Shown: positions 36,201 through 47,845 of the stretch, in pieces
Layout: every line of letters begins with the position of its first letter
Position numbering within the stretch: position 1 is the stretch's first letter
Source: Apostichopus japonicus
Lineage: Eukaryota; Echinodermata; Holothuroidea; Aspidochirotida; Stichopodidae
Assembly: GCF_037975245.1 (NCBI RefSeq)
Contig: NC_092575.1
Location: 25,223,841 to 25,287,840, forward strand
Length of the DNA: 64,000 bases
Direction of reading: 5' to 3'
Translations under genes and position numbers: made by a program
The notes under the pieces: model-generated
Databases searched by the model: none
The model's input: only the letters and a program-made list of their open reading frames with translations
What the model was told of the DNA's origin: nothing

Positions 36201-39200
36201 CCATATTTGGTATGTATTTTCACCACATTGAGTACAAGAAGCCTTATGTGGGTGGAGGTCAATTTTCGTTTGAGTTTACCAGGGATCACATTGTGAAAAA
36301 CACGTTGTACACAATATTTCAACAAGGACAGATGTCATATTTAGTATGTTGATGTATTGATTTAATACAAGATGCCTGTTGTTGAGGTCATTGGTCATTT
36401 CAGGACAGCCTGTGTCATTGTGAATGTATTGTTTGTCACATCAAACTGCTTTTCACCGTATAACTACTAATATCAAGTATGTTGTACACCCTCACTATAC
36501 ATTATGTCAGATTCATAAAGAAAATTGCTCATGTTACATTATTGAAACAATGCATTTTTGCATTCTGGTTTTCTTTCATATTATCAATAATAGGGATTAT
36601 TGTAATCAATTTGATTGCAAGTTGTCTGGTTTGTAAATACGTTTCACACTCCCTAAAATCATTTTCAATATTTAAACCAGTATTAACTGTGGAAGTAATC
36701 AGTCCTTTTTGTATACAAAATAACAATGCATAGAGTACATGGACAAATTGTCAGCATAACATACCATACCACAAAACTACTGTAAAAGTCAGTAGTAAAC
36801 ACATTCATGAACTTAAACTACACTAACAATAAAATTCATGTTAAACCTTCATTTCATTTTCTAATTTGAATTGATACTTGTACTTTAAACAGGCCTTATT
36901 TAGGAATTTAATTGCCTGGCTTGCAAAATCTTTAACACATTATGACGAGACAATTATTTTCCATTGTTAAATCCAGTATAAATTCTCATACAAAATTCAT
37001 AGGATGTGAATAAGAAACAGAAAAAAACACACGATACACATACAGTTGACTAAAACTTTAGATATGAGAATAAATGAATGAGTTAATGAAGCTGCTAGAT
37101 AGACCCCAATTGATTTGAAAAGAACACTGACCCTTTCTTTGGTCCTCAGTTTCAAGTAAACTTACTAAAGTTTCAGTGCAGAAAATACTTCGACAACTTG
37201 ATAGTCCTATTGTATCCTTTTCACAGAGATGCACATACACAACAGTGTAACATATACCTTGGCAATTTGCAATGTATGCAAATGGATTCATATATAAATT
37301 ATAATAATTGTAAAGAACAATGCATTGCTCCAATTCTTTTACCTGTAATCTGATGAGGAGTACTCCTAAACTGCATCTGTGGAAGCATGAAAATCAATGG
37401 ATCCAGCATATTGTAAATAACAAGGATTAAAATAAAGTTACGATTATGGAGTTTCATCGCTCTTATAAACCGTTATTACTGTAGGGTTGGTGGCAGAAAC
37501 CACGTTGACAATTTTCTTTTGAAACTTCCTATCTTCATTTCTCATACATTCCATTACAGATTAATAACAAATTATAGTTCATAATTAAAGTGAAGGAAGT
37601 TATAATTACTATAATTGTGATTTGCTTTTCTCTCTCATTGCTATAAATAACCAATTAAAGTTGATTGAAGTTACCATTTTGAGTTGTTTCTCTCTGACAA
37701 TTAATGCACCATCGAATATGATATAAAATGTGACGAGCTGGAATTGTTAATGTCATTAAAGGACATGTATGGAATATTCTGTAAAATACATGTGTACTGT
37801 AAAATAGTTTCATGTTACTACTCTGATCAAGCATCATACCCTCACTTCCTTTTTTCTTGTTGATGTCAAGCTAATACATGAAAATGAGAAAAATCAATGA
37901 TATCCTGAACTTAAATTAGTATTATATACAAATACAGTAAATATAAAAAATATGAGCTGCAAGATCGAAGAAGAGACTTGAGTTTACCAGCCACTCTCCG
38001 GATTTCTTGTCCATTGTATGGACTAATCTGTCTCCAATTATCCACTCAACTGACAAATGAAAAGGAGAAAATTAATTTCTTAATGTAAACTTGATAACTC
38101 AAGGAGGAAGCTGTGAACTAATCAATATGAAAAGTGTACATAGCAATGCTGTGGAACATTTAGAATAAAGACAACATCATGAATTAAACAGCTATATAGA
38201 AACATACTTGTTAGGTTCTTCTTCATAGAGGAGAGTACCTTCTTGTCTGTAAGTAATGGTGGCGGACTCGGGAAGATCAAACTGTTAAAATAATTGTTAT
38301 AGTAATTTTATTATTGAAACAATGAAAGTCATCATTAAAGCATAGGAATCTATTGAATGTCATCTCATGTGATGCAAATGCTATTAAACTCTCAGGAGTA
38401 TGAGTGTGACTATGGGACCCCACTTTAGACTTCTGTTTTCTCTCGAAGGAACACATAACAGATGGTACAACTGAAGAGGTAAAATTATCACAAGTATTTA
38501 ACCATCTTTATCATCCAGATTAGTAATGATGTTTGCTGAAGATTCAATTAAAGTTTCTGGGAAACATGATAATCCCAAAGTTATTAACTGTGATGTGTCA
38601 CAACAGGTAAATACAAAGTGATTAATGGTGTTGCATTTTTCTCACTTAGCTGACTTTACAATAACTCTAGACCAAAACACTGGAATAACTTATTTTAGAT
38701 TGGAAAGGTATTTAAAGCACTGTAGTAGATTAACATAAGAGATGGAACAAATCGGATTAGAGTTTTTGTCTTTTTCAGAATCACAACCCTGGAATCACTG
38801 TTACTGTAGGCAGATACTGAAATTATGTATACTTACAAAGCTTTATTCAATAATTTACAGTTAGTGATGAATTTAATCAGCTCCTCAAAGTCTTCCTCTT
38901 TCAGCCTCATGTCCCATCGTGATACTTCAATTACTTCTAAAGTAGGTAAGCATTCTAAAATAATATTGCTGTTGAAGGTTAACGTTGCTTTTGTTACCTC
39001 ACCAACAAGATCGACCAGTTTTAAAATTCCGATACGAATCTGTGTAAAAAATATTATTGTAGATTAAAGGCTATTTCTTTTAACTTTTAACTTGTAAGAT
39101 AACTTGATTATTATGAGATTACTTTTATGTTGTTACATTAAACCTACACAAATGATGTTAGTGCATCTTCTATCAACTATTCCATACAACAGCATCGTAA

Positions 39201-42200
39201 ATATTTACCATTTTCATCATAGAAAAATATGTGTATGAGATGAGAAGGGAGATTGGGATTGGAAACTACCATTCTATGCTTGCTTGCCTGATCTGTCGGC
39301 AAAAGTCTATCTGCCATTTACGCTCTTATTCGTAAAACCATCAATCTCAACATGGCAAAAAAAATTGATTGCAGTTACTGTTAAAGTCAAAGGATAACAT
39401 TTGTGTATTTCAGGCTTATCTAACAAAAGTAAGTAAACACATGTCAACTTAGACAGAGTGAACCATGTTGATTTTATAACAAGTGAGCACTCGTAACTTA
39501 AACTAACTTTTGGGTGCACAGCTGCTTAACGAATACCGTTGTATAGTATTGGACATTCATACTGTGAGGCCCACTAAGAAGCATATCCGAGAACTAAAGT
39601 TGATCCTTTGGATATAAACTATAACACCAGCTGGTGGTTTTTATTCTAGCCTGACCACCTCATGACGGTAATGTTGCAGAACATTCCCTTCATAGGCAAT
39701 AGGCCTCAGTTTCGAAGTTATGTGTTTGCTAAAGACTACATTAATACTTGACACTATGAAAACATACAGTCAGATGAAGAAATTTCATGTCAACTATACC
39801 TCTGAATTTGATGCATACGTGAGCATTGAGACTTTAGACTGCTGCAGTAGTCTGCTATCTTCACCTCGAATTGTTACAATGCTCTTACAGACCTGACCTA
39901 CAGTATTTTCCATTTTCTTCCTTCCTACTGATGATTTGCACTCAATAAAGCAAAGGAAAATACAGTTCAATATGTATTCTGGAACCACACCCTTTGATGA
40001 CTTGTAACAACTGTGAAGATGTGCCATGATGAGATAACAATTCTCAGGACAGAGATAGCTTGTGAAGCGAAGAACATAGTGAAGGTCAGCAGGATTGATC
40101 AGGGGAAGGTGTCTGTTAACAAACACTTGATGACTGTCTTTCCCCTTTGACTGTTGAAGCATCGATGAAAAGTGTTTAGCAGCAAACCATTCTTGGATCA
40201 CTTTATGTAAAAACTTTACCTGCAGTGAAAAATTCTGAGGATCGGTGTTAGTTTTTCTTTCAGTAAAAAGCTTTTCTGTTTCATTGGGCTTATTGTCAGT
40301 TGAACTTTCTCTATCCCTTGGACTCTCCTCATGACTAGATAATATGTCATCTTGCCCTTCTCCAATCATGGCTGCTTCAGATGAACTCTCACCCTGTCTC
40401 CTCTCATCATCAATAGATATTTTCTCATCTTGGGTTACCATTCTCTCTTCCACTGCCTCTCCTTTCTTTTGGTGTTTCTCTTCCCTCGTCGTCTCTCCTT
40501 CTTCTACAACCAGAATGCCCGACTCTATCCAATCCTTGACATTAGACACATGTTCATCAAGAAAACTTTTTGGCCACATAAGTTGTTGGTATCCTTTGCA
40601 TAGTCCATTAAAGGCTATTTCTGATAACCTTGTGGACATTATTTCACTTTCTGAGCCCTCAGATCTAGAAAGGGAAAGCAAAGTATTCACCATAACTTCC
40701 ATAAATGGCCCCACACTGTCCAGTTGACCTTTGAGTTTGTCTATTTGTCCCAAGTGTTCTATATTATGGACAATATAGACAAAGAGCAGTGCATTACTGC
40801 AAAGATCAAAAAGCAATGCAGAAGTCTCAATAATGCATTTAACTTTCTGTTGCTTTTGATTGTCATCCGGGATAATATTAGCAATGTACTGGTCTCTCTC
40901 TTCCTCACCAAATCTTCCTAATTTCAACATTGGACACTGAGGAAGGCCATGCACAAAATCTGACCGAGATGTTAACACTACTGTACAATTTGGGAATTTC
41001 TCCTTTCTCATCACTCTCTCTACCTCGGAAGGTTCTCCATCCTTGGTCCTGCCATTGTACTCTTCTAATCCATCAAGTACTATACAGATTTTGTTTTCAT
41101 CAGAAGCTTGATCGAGAATAGCTTTTATGTCATCTTCATTAAGAGGTTCACCTTTGGGGATATAAAACTGTTCGATAGCTTCAATGATGGTCATGCCATC
41201 AACATATTTCAAAGGCAGAAAGACAACCATTCTAGTATCACTAATCTTCCCAATACTCCAATCATAGGCTAACTGAGACGAGAGCATTGTCTTACCAGAA
41301 CCTGGATCTCCTTCTATAATGATGCGAGTCGCTGATTTGAGTCTTTCGTGAGTAAGTATATCTGTGTATTGTAACTTACATTTTGGATCAACATTTGTTG
41401 TCTTCATCTTTGATTTGGAATCAGTAAGAACCAAACCACAGGCAATGAATAGCTCTGATGTCTTCCACTTACAGGATTTTTTCCATGGTAATGGTGTCAT
41501 GGTTTCATACCAGCTTTTGGTCTTTTTCCTCAAGCATTCGATGAACAGAGCATGCTTCCCTGCAGAAAGAAAGAAGAATTTTGATAGGCAAAATTGTTTT
41601 TAAAATAGCATTGCAGCAGCACATATGAACAGCAGAGATGCAGTCTGAAAATGATGATGTATATTCATTGGAAACAGTAACTTGACATTTTGAGTTATTG
41701 TTCTTGTAGCAGTGCTCATGGCCAATGTTGTACTGCAATCATGTGCAATGGGATCAACTTGAAAAAGTGGCAGTTGGAAAAATTTCTACTTAAATAAAAA
41801 CTATACTGTACTTTCACAGGCATTAAATGTGGTTCGACCTAGCTGTACAGTACAAGCACAAAAGGCACAAGTTTTGCTTAAATGTAATGATCTGCTACCA
41901 AATCACCTAGATACAGTAAAAACAAGATCGCTGTACTGATATGCAGTTAAGGGGAAAGTTTCGCTGTTCTACTTCGCAGAAATGGTGTGCAGTTTAATGA
42001 AATGATAGAAATTATCATTCAATTAAAAGACCATGATAGATGTGTCTAGCGGGTAGTTATCATCAACTAATTCCTGTTTGTTCTCTCTTATTTATCTCCA
42101 AAATAAGTAAGTCAATATCTGGATGGCATTGTTATCACAAACTACATTTAATGCAAATATAGACTATTCCAATGGAATATTACAGCAATTCTTTTATTGA

Positions 42201-45200
42201 AGTACCCCTCCCATAAAATGTGAATTGTTTCTACTTTATTCATAAGACTGATATACCATCATAAAAATCTTCTCATTCTGCTGGGTCGTACACACTATTA
42301 AAACTATTAACTGTTCATTATTTTACCTTCCATTGTATGAATTGGTTTCGTTAACTCGCTCCTTTCATCAACCAGGGTTTGATACTCCTGTACCTTAGCA
42401 ACAGCCTGGACAAGTTGATATTGCTTTAGAGGGGTCACTAGTTTGCCAACATCAAAAGGATTGATGCCTCCCATATCCTCAAGGGTCAGAAGGAAAGAAA
42501 TTCCTGGGGTCTGACTGGTAATGACTGCTTTCTTCTTCTCACTGGTGAATTCAAAGTAGTCACATAATTTCCTTGGTAACGACAATGTCAGATGTGAGGA
42601 CAATCCAGCCAAAAATCTTCCATAAGAAGTTTCATCACCTGAAACGTTAAGAAAAAAAACAGAAAAAGAAACGTTTAGTGGTTCCAATGGCCAAACATAT
42701 TCATAGTGTGGTAAGCCATACATGTTAATATTCATGAGCTTGTGCACACCAAAATGAAGAGGATTATCTATCGACTAATGCGGCAACATAACATGCAAGG
42801 TACAAGGAATCAGTTATCATGTTGACAAAGTCTATTTTGTGACACCATACAAAAACAAATACATCCATGAATATTAATCGAGGTCAAATTTTATGATCCC
42901 ATAAGTATGTACAGTACTGTGTCTATATACTGTACTTACATTGTATTATCCAAGTATATGTGTATAAAGCTAATAAGACATAATATTTCAGAGATATGTG
43001 ATTAAGAATTTTATTTTGACTCAATTAATATTCATGATATGCATACGAACACCAACACGGTTGACTGTATGAATATACTTTCTCGACTTTTGAGGTCATA
43101 TAACTCAACAATTCAACATCCTACTACCATTCTATTACAGAAACCTATAGACTCTATCCCATACAATGGAAAAAATAGTGGTGACACTCAAACCTGGTTA
43201 CTTGCTGCCACAAAGCAAATAGATTATAATGTGGAACAAGCCCTAAGAAGATTCAAACTGCACCTATTTCTTACAAGATATATAGAAAACCTCTGGTGAT
43301 AAACCTCCTACCACAGCAACTGGGAAGCATATCTCTCAGCACTTATGTAGCAAAGGTGCTTTGTTTGACAATAGCAGCCTGTAGAATGACCATGGGGAAT
43401 TGGAGGTCAGGTCTTGATGTGTGTGGTGTAAGGTCAAGTGTGCTCAAGTATTATGTCAGACTGAATTACCCTTTGTTACCAATTCTAAAAGCACTATTAA
43501 CTGCAGGGCTTAACTTGAAACTGGACAAAAAGTCAAATTTCAAGATATACTGTAGTTTACCTACAGAATTTTGAGACATGTGTTTTCAAGGGTTTCAGGT
43601 TGAAACTTTGATCACCTAAAAGGAAAATTGACCTGTTCCAGAACTGTGTAAAGAGCTATGTTACATTAATCTATGGGGCATGTTGTGTCTCTGGATGTTC
43701 AGGTTCTGGAGACTTACTTTCTAAGCTCTGCTGATTCCAAATGACCTTTGACCCCCAACAAAACCTGAAGAGACTTTGCACTTAAGATGAGGAACCCACA
43801 AGCCAAATATGAGATCTGCTTTTGTTCCCAACCTGGAGATACTGTGCTTACAAGGTTGTCAAGATTTGACCTCTTCTGACATTACATTACCATTAACCTA
43901 CCCTACAACTGAATTTAAATGCTTTACCATATTGCCCTAATCTACCATGCTAATATGAAGTCTGTGCATGCTCAGGTTCTAGATATTACAAGGTTTTCAC
44001 ATTTTCAAACTTTCAGCTTTGCTGACCCTTAGTGACTTTTGACTCCAGTCAAAAACAATAGGGACCTTGCGCTCAATTCACTGAAGCCACATGCTAAATA
44101 CAAGATCTACTGTTGTTACGTTTCTCGAATTATTGTGTTTACAAGTGTTTCAAAATTTGATCTCTGCTGTACTACAAAGACCTTTGACCTCCAGAATAGT
44201 GCAAAACTTTTACACAGTATAACACTAACCTTATATGCAAATATGAGCTTCTATGATGTTTGGGTTCTGGAGATAAAGGACTTTTGAGATTTTCATGTTT
44301 TGACCTCTACTGACCACATTGACCTCCACCAAAAACAATAAGGTTCTTGTAATAAATATGATGAAGCCACATGCTACACGCGACACACATTCATACATAC
44401 ACATGCCAACTTGACTGCATGTCAAAACGCCAAAGACATAGCCATTTAAAAGCATTGTCTTGTGGAGTTAGGTCAACTCGATTTGGGTATTTTTTGCCAC
44501 AAAATGTGCTTTTTTAGTGATAAATTGCTCCTAATCTGTTGCAAATGTTGCAAACAACATCAAATAATGATTACAATGCTTTCCTGTTATATATTTGCAA
44601 GATTTGCAGCTCTAAAGTTGCTATTTCATGCTGCATTTCATCAGAGGAAGGGGATTTAATGCCAATTTTTTACCACCGTAACCATGTGAGAGCTATGAGT
44701 TTTTTTTTACATCAATTATAAATATAAAGTTCTTATAACTTACCAAATTTCAGGGTTCTACCTTTTCTCAATATTAATTTATGAGGTTGTAAACTTGCTC
44801 TGATGTACAAAAGCTTCATGACATACTCTGTATGCAGAAGACCTGAGCCATTCATCCAATGATGTTATCATGACAAATTTGGATGGATACACAAGCAGGA
44901 ATATGGTCAGGTCAAGATGTTGTCTAATTAAGATCTACAATGTGCACAATAAATAAAGAGTAAACTCAGTTTTTTGAATATCTATTTAAAATAAAGCAGG
45001 CAAACTACAGAGTACACAATATTTTAAAACAGAAAAAAATAGCTGACCTCTGGACCTTTGGTACCTTTCTAGCATGAACAGTGCTGTTTCATTTATCTTC
45101 ATTACACTGATTGCCTCCAGTAGTCTGCTGACATTAGATGGGTGTATGACTCCACTCTCTTCAAGAATGTCTAGGAGGTCCTTGGCAGATAAATTACTGT

Positions 45201-45312
45201 TGATTATGGCATCTAATTGGTACTTTGGAAGTGCCACATGGCGAGCCAGCTGGTGACAGTCATTCTTTGACAACAACACACTGAGAGTAACTATTAGCCA
45301 TGGATAGTTCAA
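25133..45312 (-). CDS. NLR-like scaffold: DED-DED-NACHT-ZU5-UPA-Death, 14 exons, 5' exon missing
   Basis: Minus-strand exons: 45048-45312, 42327-42638, 39800-41559, 38837-39039, 38208-38281, 37988-38049, 37343-37376, 32140-32460, 31139-31359, 30909-31043, 30406-30555, 27809-27931, 27004-27235, 25133-25302. All junctions have GT/AG and compatible phases; the sum is 4062 bases, 1353 residues plus stop. Domain order: DED 1-88, DED about 90-175, NACHT from about 193 (Walker A GDPGSGKT 276-283, Walker B LDGLEE 354-359), a leucine-rich-like piece, ZU5 about 904-1010, UPA about 1011-1180, linker, Death 1221-1297, Ser/Glu-rich tail. Such proteins would oligomerise through NACHT and recruit death-fold partners in the cytosol. 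The first exon begins at an acceptor, so the start codon lies further upstream. The link across the 4.9-kb intron (37343 to 32460) rests on phase alone, so two adjacent genes remain possible. Confidence 0.7.
28840..30060. repeat. 301-bp tandem repeat, about four copies
   Basis: The word TAACTCCGC recurs at 29031, 29332 and 29634 (spacing 301-302). Each unit also holds AATAATGAGGTCAC, GTGTTGGTAGATAG and ATAGCTTGTAAACACGG. A fourth, diverged copy ends near 30060. The array starts after a short GT run at 28846. It lies in the intron between the UPA and linker exons. Confidence 0.85.
30406..32460 (-). other. ZU5 and UPA domain exons
   Basis: Exon 32140-32460 carries the ZU5 signature GGRLDIPDTGVSLEIPSGAL, followed by LLPSNLNLLKPAKLTLPH. 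Exons 31139-31359, 30909-31043 and 30406-30555 give the UPA-like segment (IVVYAAGRCGPTES, KKDGKPLTISLEKF, APNLEDYTFLLK). I see no HFS or HFT autoproteolysis site of the PIDD type. Confidence 0.7.
32725..32835. repeat. Dispersed repeat with AGCGCTT and AAAGTGCTTTACATGGG
   Basis: The stretch TTTTATAGCGCTTAAG followed by TCTCAAAGTGCTTTACATGG resembles a sequence common in marine invertebrate genomes, where a short AGCGCTTT pair flanks a small spacer. This resemblance is from memory. Confidence 0.35.
33290..34763. repeat. Composite repeat with DR1 motif and hairpin end
   Basis: Two internal copies share GGATTGCAATAGCGTAACTC / GGATTACAATAGCGTAACTC and TGGATCACATGAC. A perfect AGGTCAAAGGTCA is at 33362-33374. 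The element ends with a CA run, then GCCAAGTTGAATGCATA and a stem-loop (GGTTCCTT ... AAGGAACC, 34735-34763). The same unit recurs at 46170-47316. It lies in the intron between NACHT-side and ZU5 exons. Confidence 0.8.
35800..36430. repeat. Inverted copy of the 144-bp repeat family
   Basis: Here the family reads in the opposite orientation to 20780-21880: GATATTGCAAGAAGGGAACC, then CACATTGAGTACAAGAAGCC, then TGGAGGTCAATTTTC. Copies are about 140 bases and more diverged. It lies inside the 37343 to 32460 intron. Confidence 0.7.
37343..39039 (-). other. Short exons after NACHT (leucine-rich-like and linker)
   Basis: Exon 38837-39039 encodes GILKLVDLVGEVTKATL and CLPTLEVIEVSRWDMRLKEE, resembling the first leucine-rich-repeat-like segment of invertebrate NLRs. 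Exons 38208-38281, 37988-38049 and 37343-37376 encode FPSPPPLLTDKKVLSSM, then EWIIGDRLVHTMDKK, then MQFRSTPHQIT. There is no full LRR array. Confidence 0.55.
39800..41559 (-). other. NACHT NTPase exon with acidic insert
   Basis: A single 1760-base exon. It begins GKHALFIECLRKK, and later gives MTPLPW, IIIEGDPGSGKT (P-loop), VVFLPLKY, ICIVLDGLEEY (Walker B with paired acids), VVLTSRSDF (sensor-like) and LCSNALLFVYIVHN (helical region), typical of NLR proteins. After the winged-helix region comes a highly charged insert of about 75 residues (from VVEEGETTREEKHQKKGEAV), then FLHKVIQEWFAAKHF, the usual NLR helical motif. Confidence 0.85.
42327..45312 (-). other. Two death-effector-like domains (exons 45048-45312 and 42327-42638)
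   Basis: The first exon encodes LLSKNDCHQLARHVALPKY, then DLLDILEESGVIHPSNVSRL. The second encodes RKLCDYFEFTSEKKKAV, then LLTLEDMGGINPFDVGKL. The second-half pattern LL..LE..G.I.P..V..L in each is the helix 4-5 signature of DED domains, as in FADD and caspase-8. Exon 1 enters at phase 0 after TTACTTTCCAG, and exon 2 at phase 1 after CTTAACGTTTCAG. Confidence 0.65.
43580..44430. repeat. Diverged copies of the 144-bp repeat family
   Basis: AAATGACCTTTGACCCCCAA at about 43739, AAAGACCTTTGACCTCCAG at about 44157 and ATTGACCTCCACCAAAAACA at about 44318 mark successive units. The stretch ends with CACACATTCATACATACACATGCC. It lies between the two DED exons. Confidence 0.7.
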
Positions 45313-45379
45313 CTGGAAAGTAACAAAACAGGAAACAAATTGGCTTTATCTACATCTCTAATAAAAGTTTTAACAGGAT

Positions 45380-45878
45380 AAACATACTTTAACACATGTT
45401 GACTTCATGTGACCTTCACCTCTACCAGTTTCGATAGGATACTGGCACACACTAAGCTGGTTCTACATACTATAGTACAGTAAGTAAGAAGTTCCACAAA
45501 CATGTACTTTATGAGTTATCATGTTTACAATATTATACAGACTATGACTTATGATGACCGCAAATGACCTTTGACCATCACCAATTTTCATTTAGCTTCA
45601 TGAACTCACCAAGCTAGATCTACATATCACTTTTGAATTCAACAAAGATGTAATTTTTTATTTATCGTGTTTAAGAAGTTTGCAAACCTTGACCTCTGTT
45701 GACCCAAAACGAAAATTGAACTTCACAGAACAGACTACGGTTCTTGTACAGATCCACACATAAAGTATGAAGGTAATCCACAATGAACTTTATGAGTTAT
45801 GGTGTTTACAAACAATTGTCACACACATACACGCCAACTTGACTGCATAGGTTCCGATGGGTGCAAAGAATCGGAACC
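45380..45878. repeat. 144-bp family copies ending in GGTTCCGA hairpin
   Basis: Contains CAAATGACCTTTGACCATCA near 45560 and GTTTACAAACAATTGTCACA. The end has a stem of GGTTCCGA (45850-45857) with TCGGAACC (45871-45878), followed by AAAA. It sits just upstream of the first DED exon. Confidence 0.7.
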
Positions 45879-46169
45879 AAAAGGGATAATTTGCTTTATA
45901 GGCTAATTACAGCAGTTCAGAAATTATTTCCGATTGTGTACACTTTTAATGGCTGGAAGTACAAGGATGCTGCGAAATACCCGAAAGTGCCATCATATTC
46001 AGATAGTTCATGTCCTCTGCTAGTAGTTTTGAATCACATAAGCACATGCCGTAAAGAGGTATTTACTCTTCTATTAGACTGTGGAGAGGTCCGGGGAGGG
46101 GACACCGCAGAGTTGTTGGAACTTCTTGTTCTCTTGGAGTTATTGCATTAAATGTCTGAAAATTAACTT

Positions 46170-47316
46170 TGACCTCATATAACTTCACACACAAAGGTCA
46201 CCTGGGGTCAACCCATTGACATTTTTGATTGGTGAGACCTAAATAGAGCATCAAAACTGTAAAAATTCAAATTTTTTTTTTGCCCATTTTCTCCCCCAAA
46301 ATACTAGTTTTTTAACATTAATTGACCTTTGGTGACCTCGGATCACATGACCGTTAAGTTTAAAAATATTCCTCTATACTATTTGCAACTTGTCCCAAAA
46401 TATCAACCGTGTCACACCTTGGCACTGGGAGTTATTGCATTAAATGTCTGAAAATAACTCGTATAACTTTACACACAAAGCTCACCCGGGTGTCAACCCA
46501 TTGACATTTTTGATCGGAAGGTACCTTTGATATCCAAATCTAGCATCAAAACCAAACATTTCCTTTTTCGCCCGTTTTCTCCCAAAATAAGCACATTTTT
46601 TCTAATGTGACCTTTGACCTTGGTTTCAGATGTAGTTTGATCTCCTGATTCCAAAAATCAAAACGACAAGTCTGTACAGCCATCCTAACTCCGACCGAAA
46701 ACTTTGACCCCATATAACTTCGCACACAAAGGTCACACGGGGGTCAACCTATCAATATTTATGATCGGAAGGTACCTTTGACATCTGAAAATAGCATCGA
46801 AACTGTAAAAATCCCCAAAACACTTAAAGGTCACCAGAGGTCAAATAGAGGTCAAGGGTCACCCAGATGCGGGTCGACAATTGGATTACATTGAAGCAAC
46901 TCCCAACCCTAACGGACAATTCGTTCTCAAGTTATCGCAAAAATACTCTTTTTTTATTCATTAATTGACCTTTGGTGACCTCGGATCACATGACCGTTAA
47001 GTTTCAAAATGTTTCCGTAACCAGTTCACAACTTGTCTCCAAATATCAACCTTGTCGCACATTGGCACTGGGAGTTATTGCAGTTTTAATATTTTAGGTT
47101 TTTGGACCATAACTGACCTTTGGTGACCTTTGTGGGAACCAAAAACAATAGGGATCTTCCTCTTACTATGTGCTATCCACCCACCAAGTCATGATCATGA
47201 TACATCATTTCCTTATTGAGATATCGTGTACACAAGCAAGCGTCACATACACACACACGCACACACACGCCAAGTTGAATGCATAGGTTCCTTGCTTTGC
47301 AAAAAAACAAGGAACC
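46170..47316. repeat. Second copy of the composite DR1/hairpin repeat
   Basis: Shares with 33290-34763 the words GGATCACATGACCGTTAAGT and ACACAAAGGTCAC, and the end: CA run, GCCAAGTTGAATGCATAG, then the hairpin GGTTCCTTG ... CAAGGAACC (47286-47316). A perfect TGACCTTTGACCT is at 46608-46620. Confidence 0.8.
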
Positions 47317-47439
47317 AAAAATGTCATGCGAGTCACCACGGAATTGACCATATGGGTGTGGTCTGATGACATGTATAACCAGAATGCAAGAATGCATTAT
47401 GGTTTCGATGATGTAACATGAGCAGTTTTCTTCATGATT

Positions 47440-47845
47440 CTGACGTAATGTATAGTGAGGGTGTACATCTGTACTTGAAATGACCTTCACCTCCACCAAA
47501 ACCAGTAAGCTTCTTTAACTTAATGTCGTACTTCTACACACTAAATAAGAGGTCGGGCCAAGCTTCCAGAATTGAGATATATCGTGGTTGAAAGGTTTTC
47601 AAAATTTGACCCCTGGTGACAACAAATGACCTTTGACCTCCATCAAAAACAATATACTTCTTGTACTCAATGTGGTACTTCTACACACCTTACAGTATAT
47701 GAAATTGGTCTGACCTTCCTTTCTTGAGATATCGTGTTAAGAAGCTAGCGTCACAAAAGCACCACACAAACACATGTACATACATACACCCATACGCCAT
47801 CATGAATGCAAGGTTACGTTTATCATCGAAACCAAAAAAGGCCCT
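47440..47845. repeat. 144-bp family copies
   Basis: A perfect TGACCTTTGACCT is at 47627-47639, with TACTTCTTGTACTCAATGTG and GAGATATCGTGTTAAG around it. The end is GGTTACGTTTATCATCGAAA near 47812, the same imperfect hairpin as at 21854. Confidence 0.75.

Noticed and set aside
37840-37870. Small extra exon between 37988 and 37376
   Set aside because: It has an acceptor (ATGTATTAG) and possible donors, but both possible ends leave phase 1, which would put a stop in the next exon; skipping it keeps the frame.
38825-39067. Plus-strand frame of 80 codons
   Set aside because: Mirror of a real minus-strand exon of the NACHT gene with good splice sites.
45861-46151. 96-codon plus-strand frame
   Set aside because: It starts inside the end of a repeat, lies next to another, and shows no known domain or splice support.
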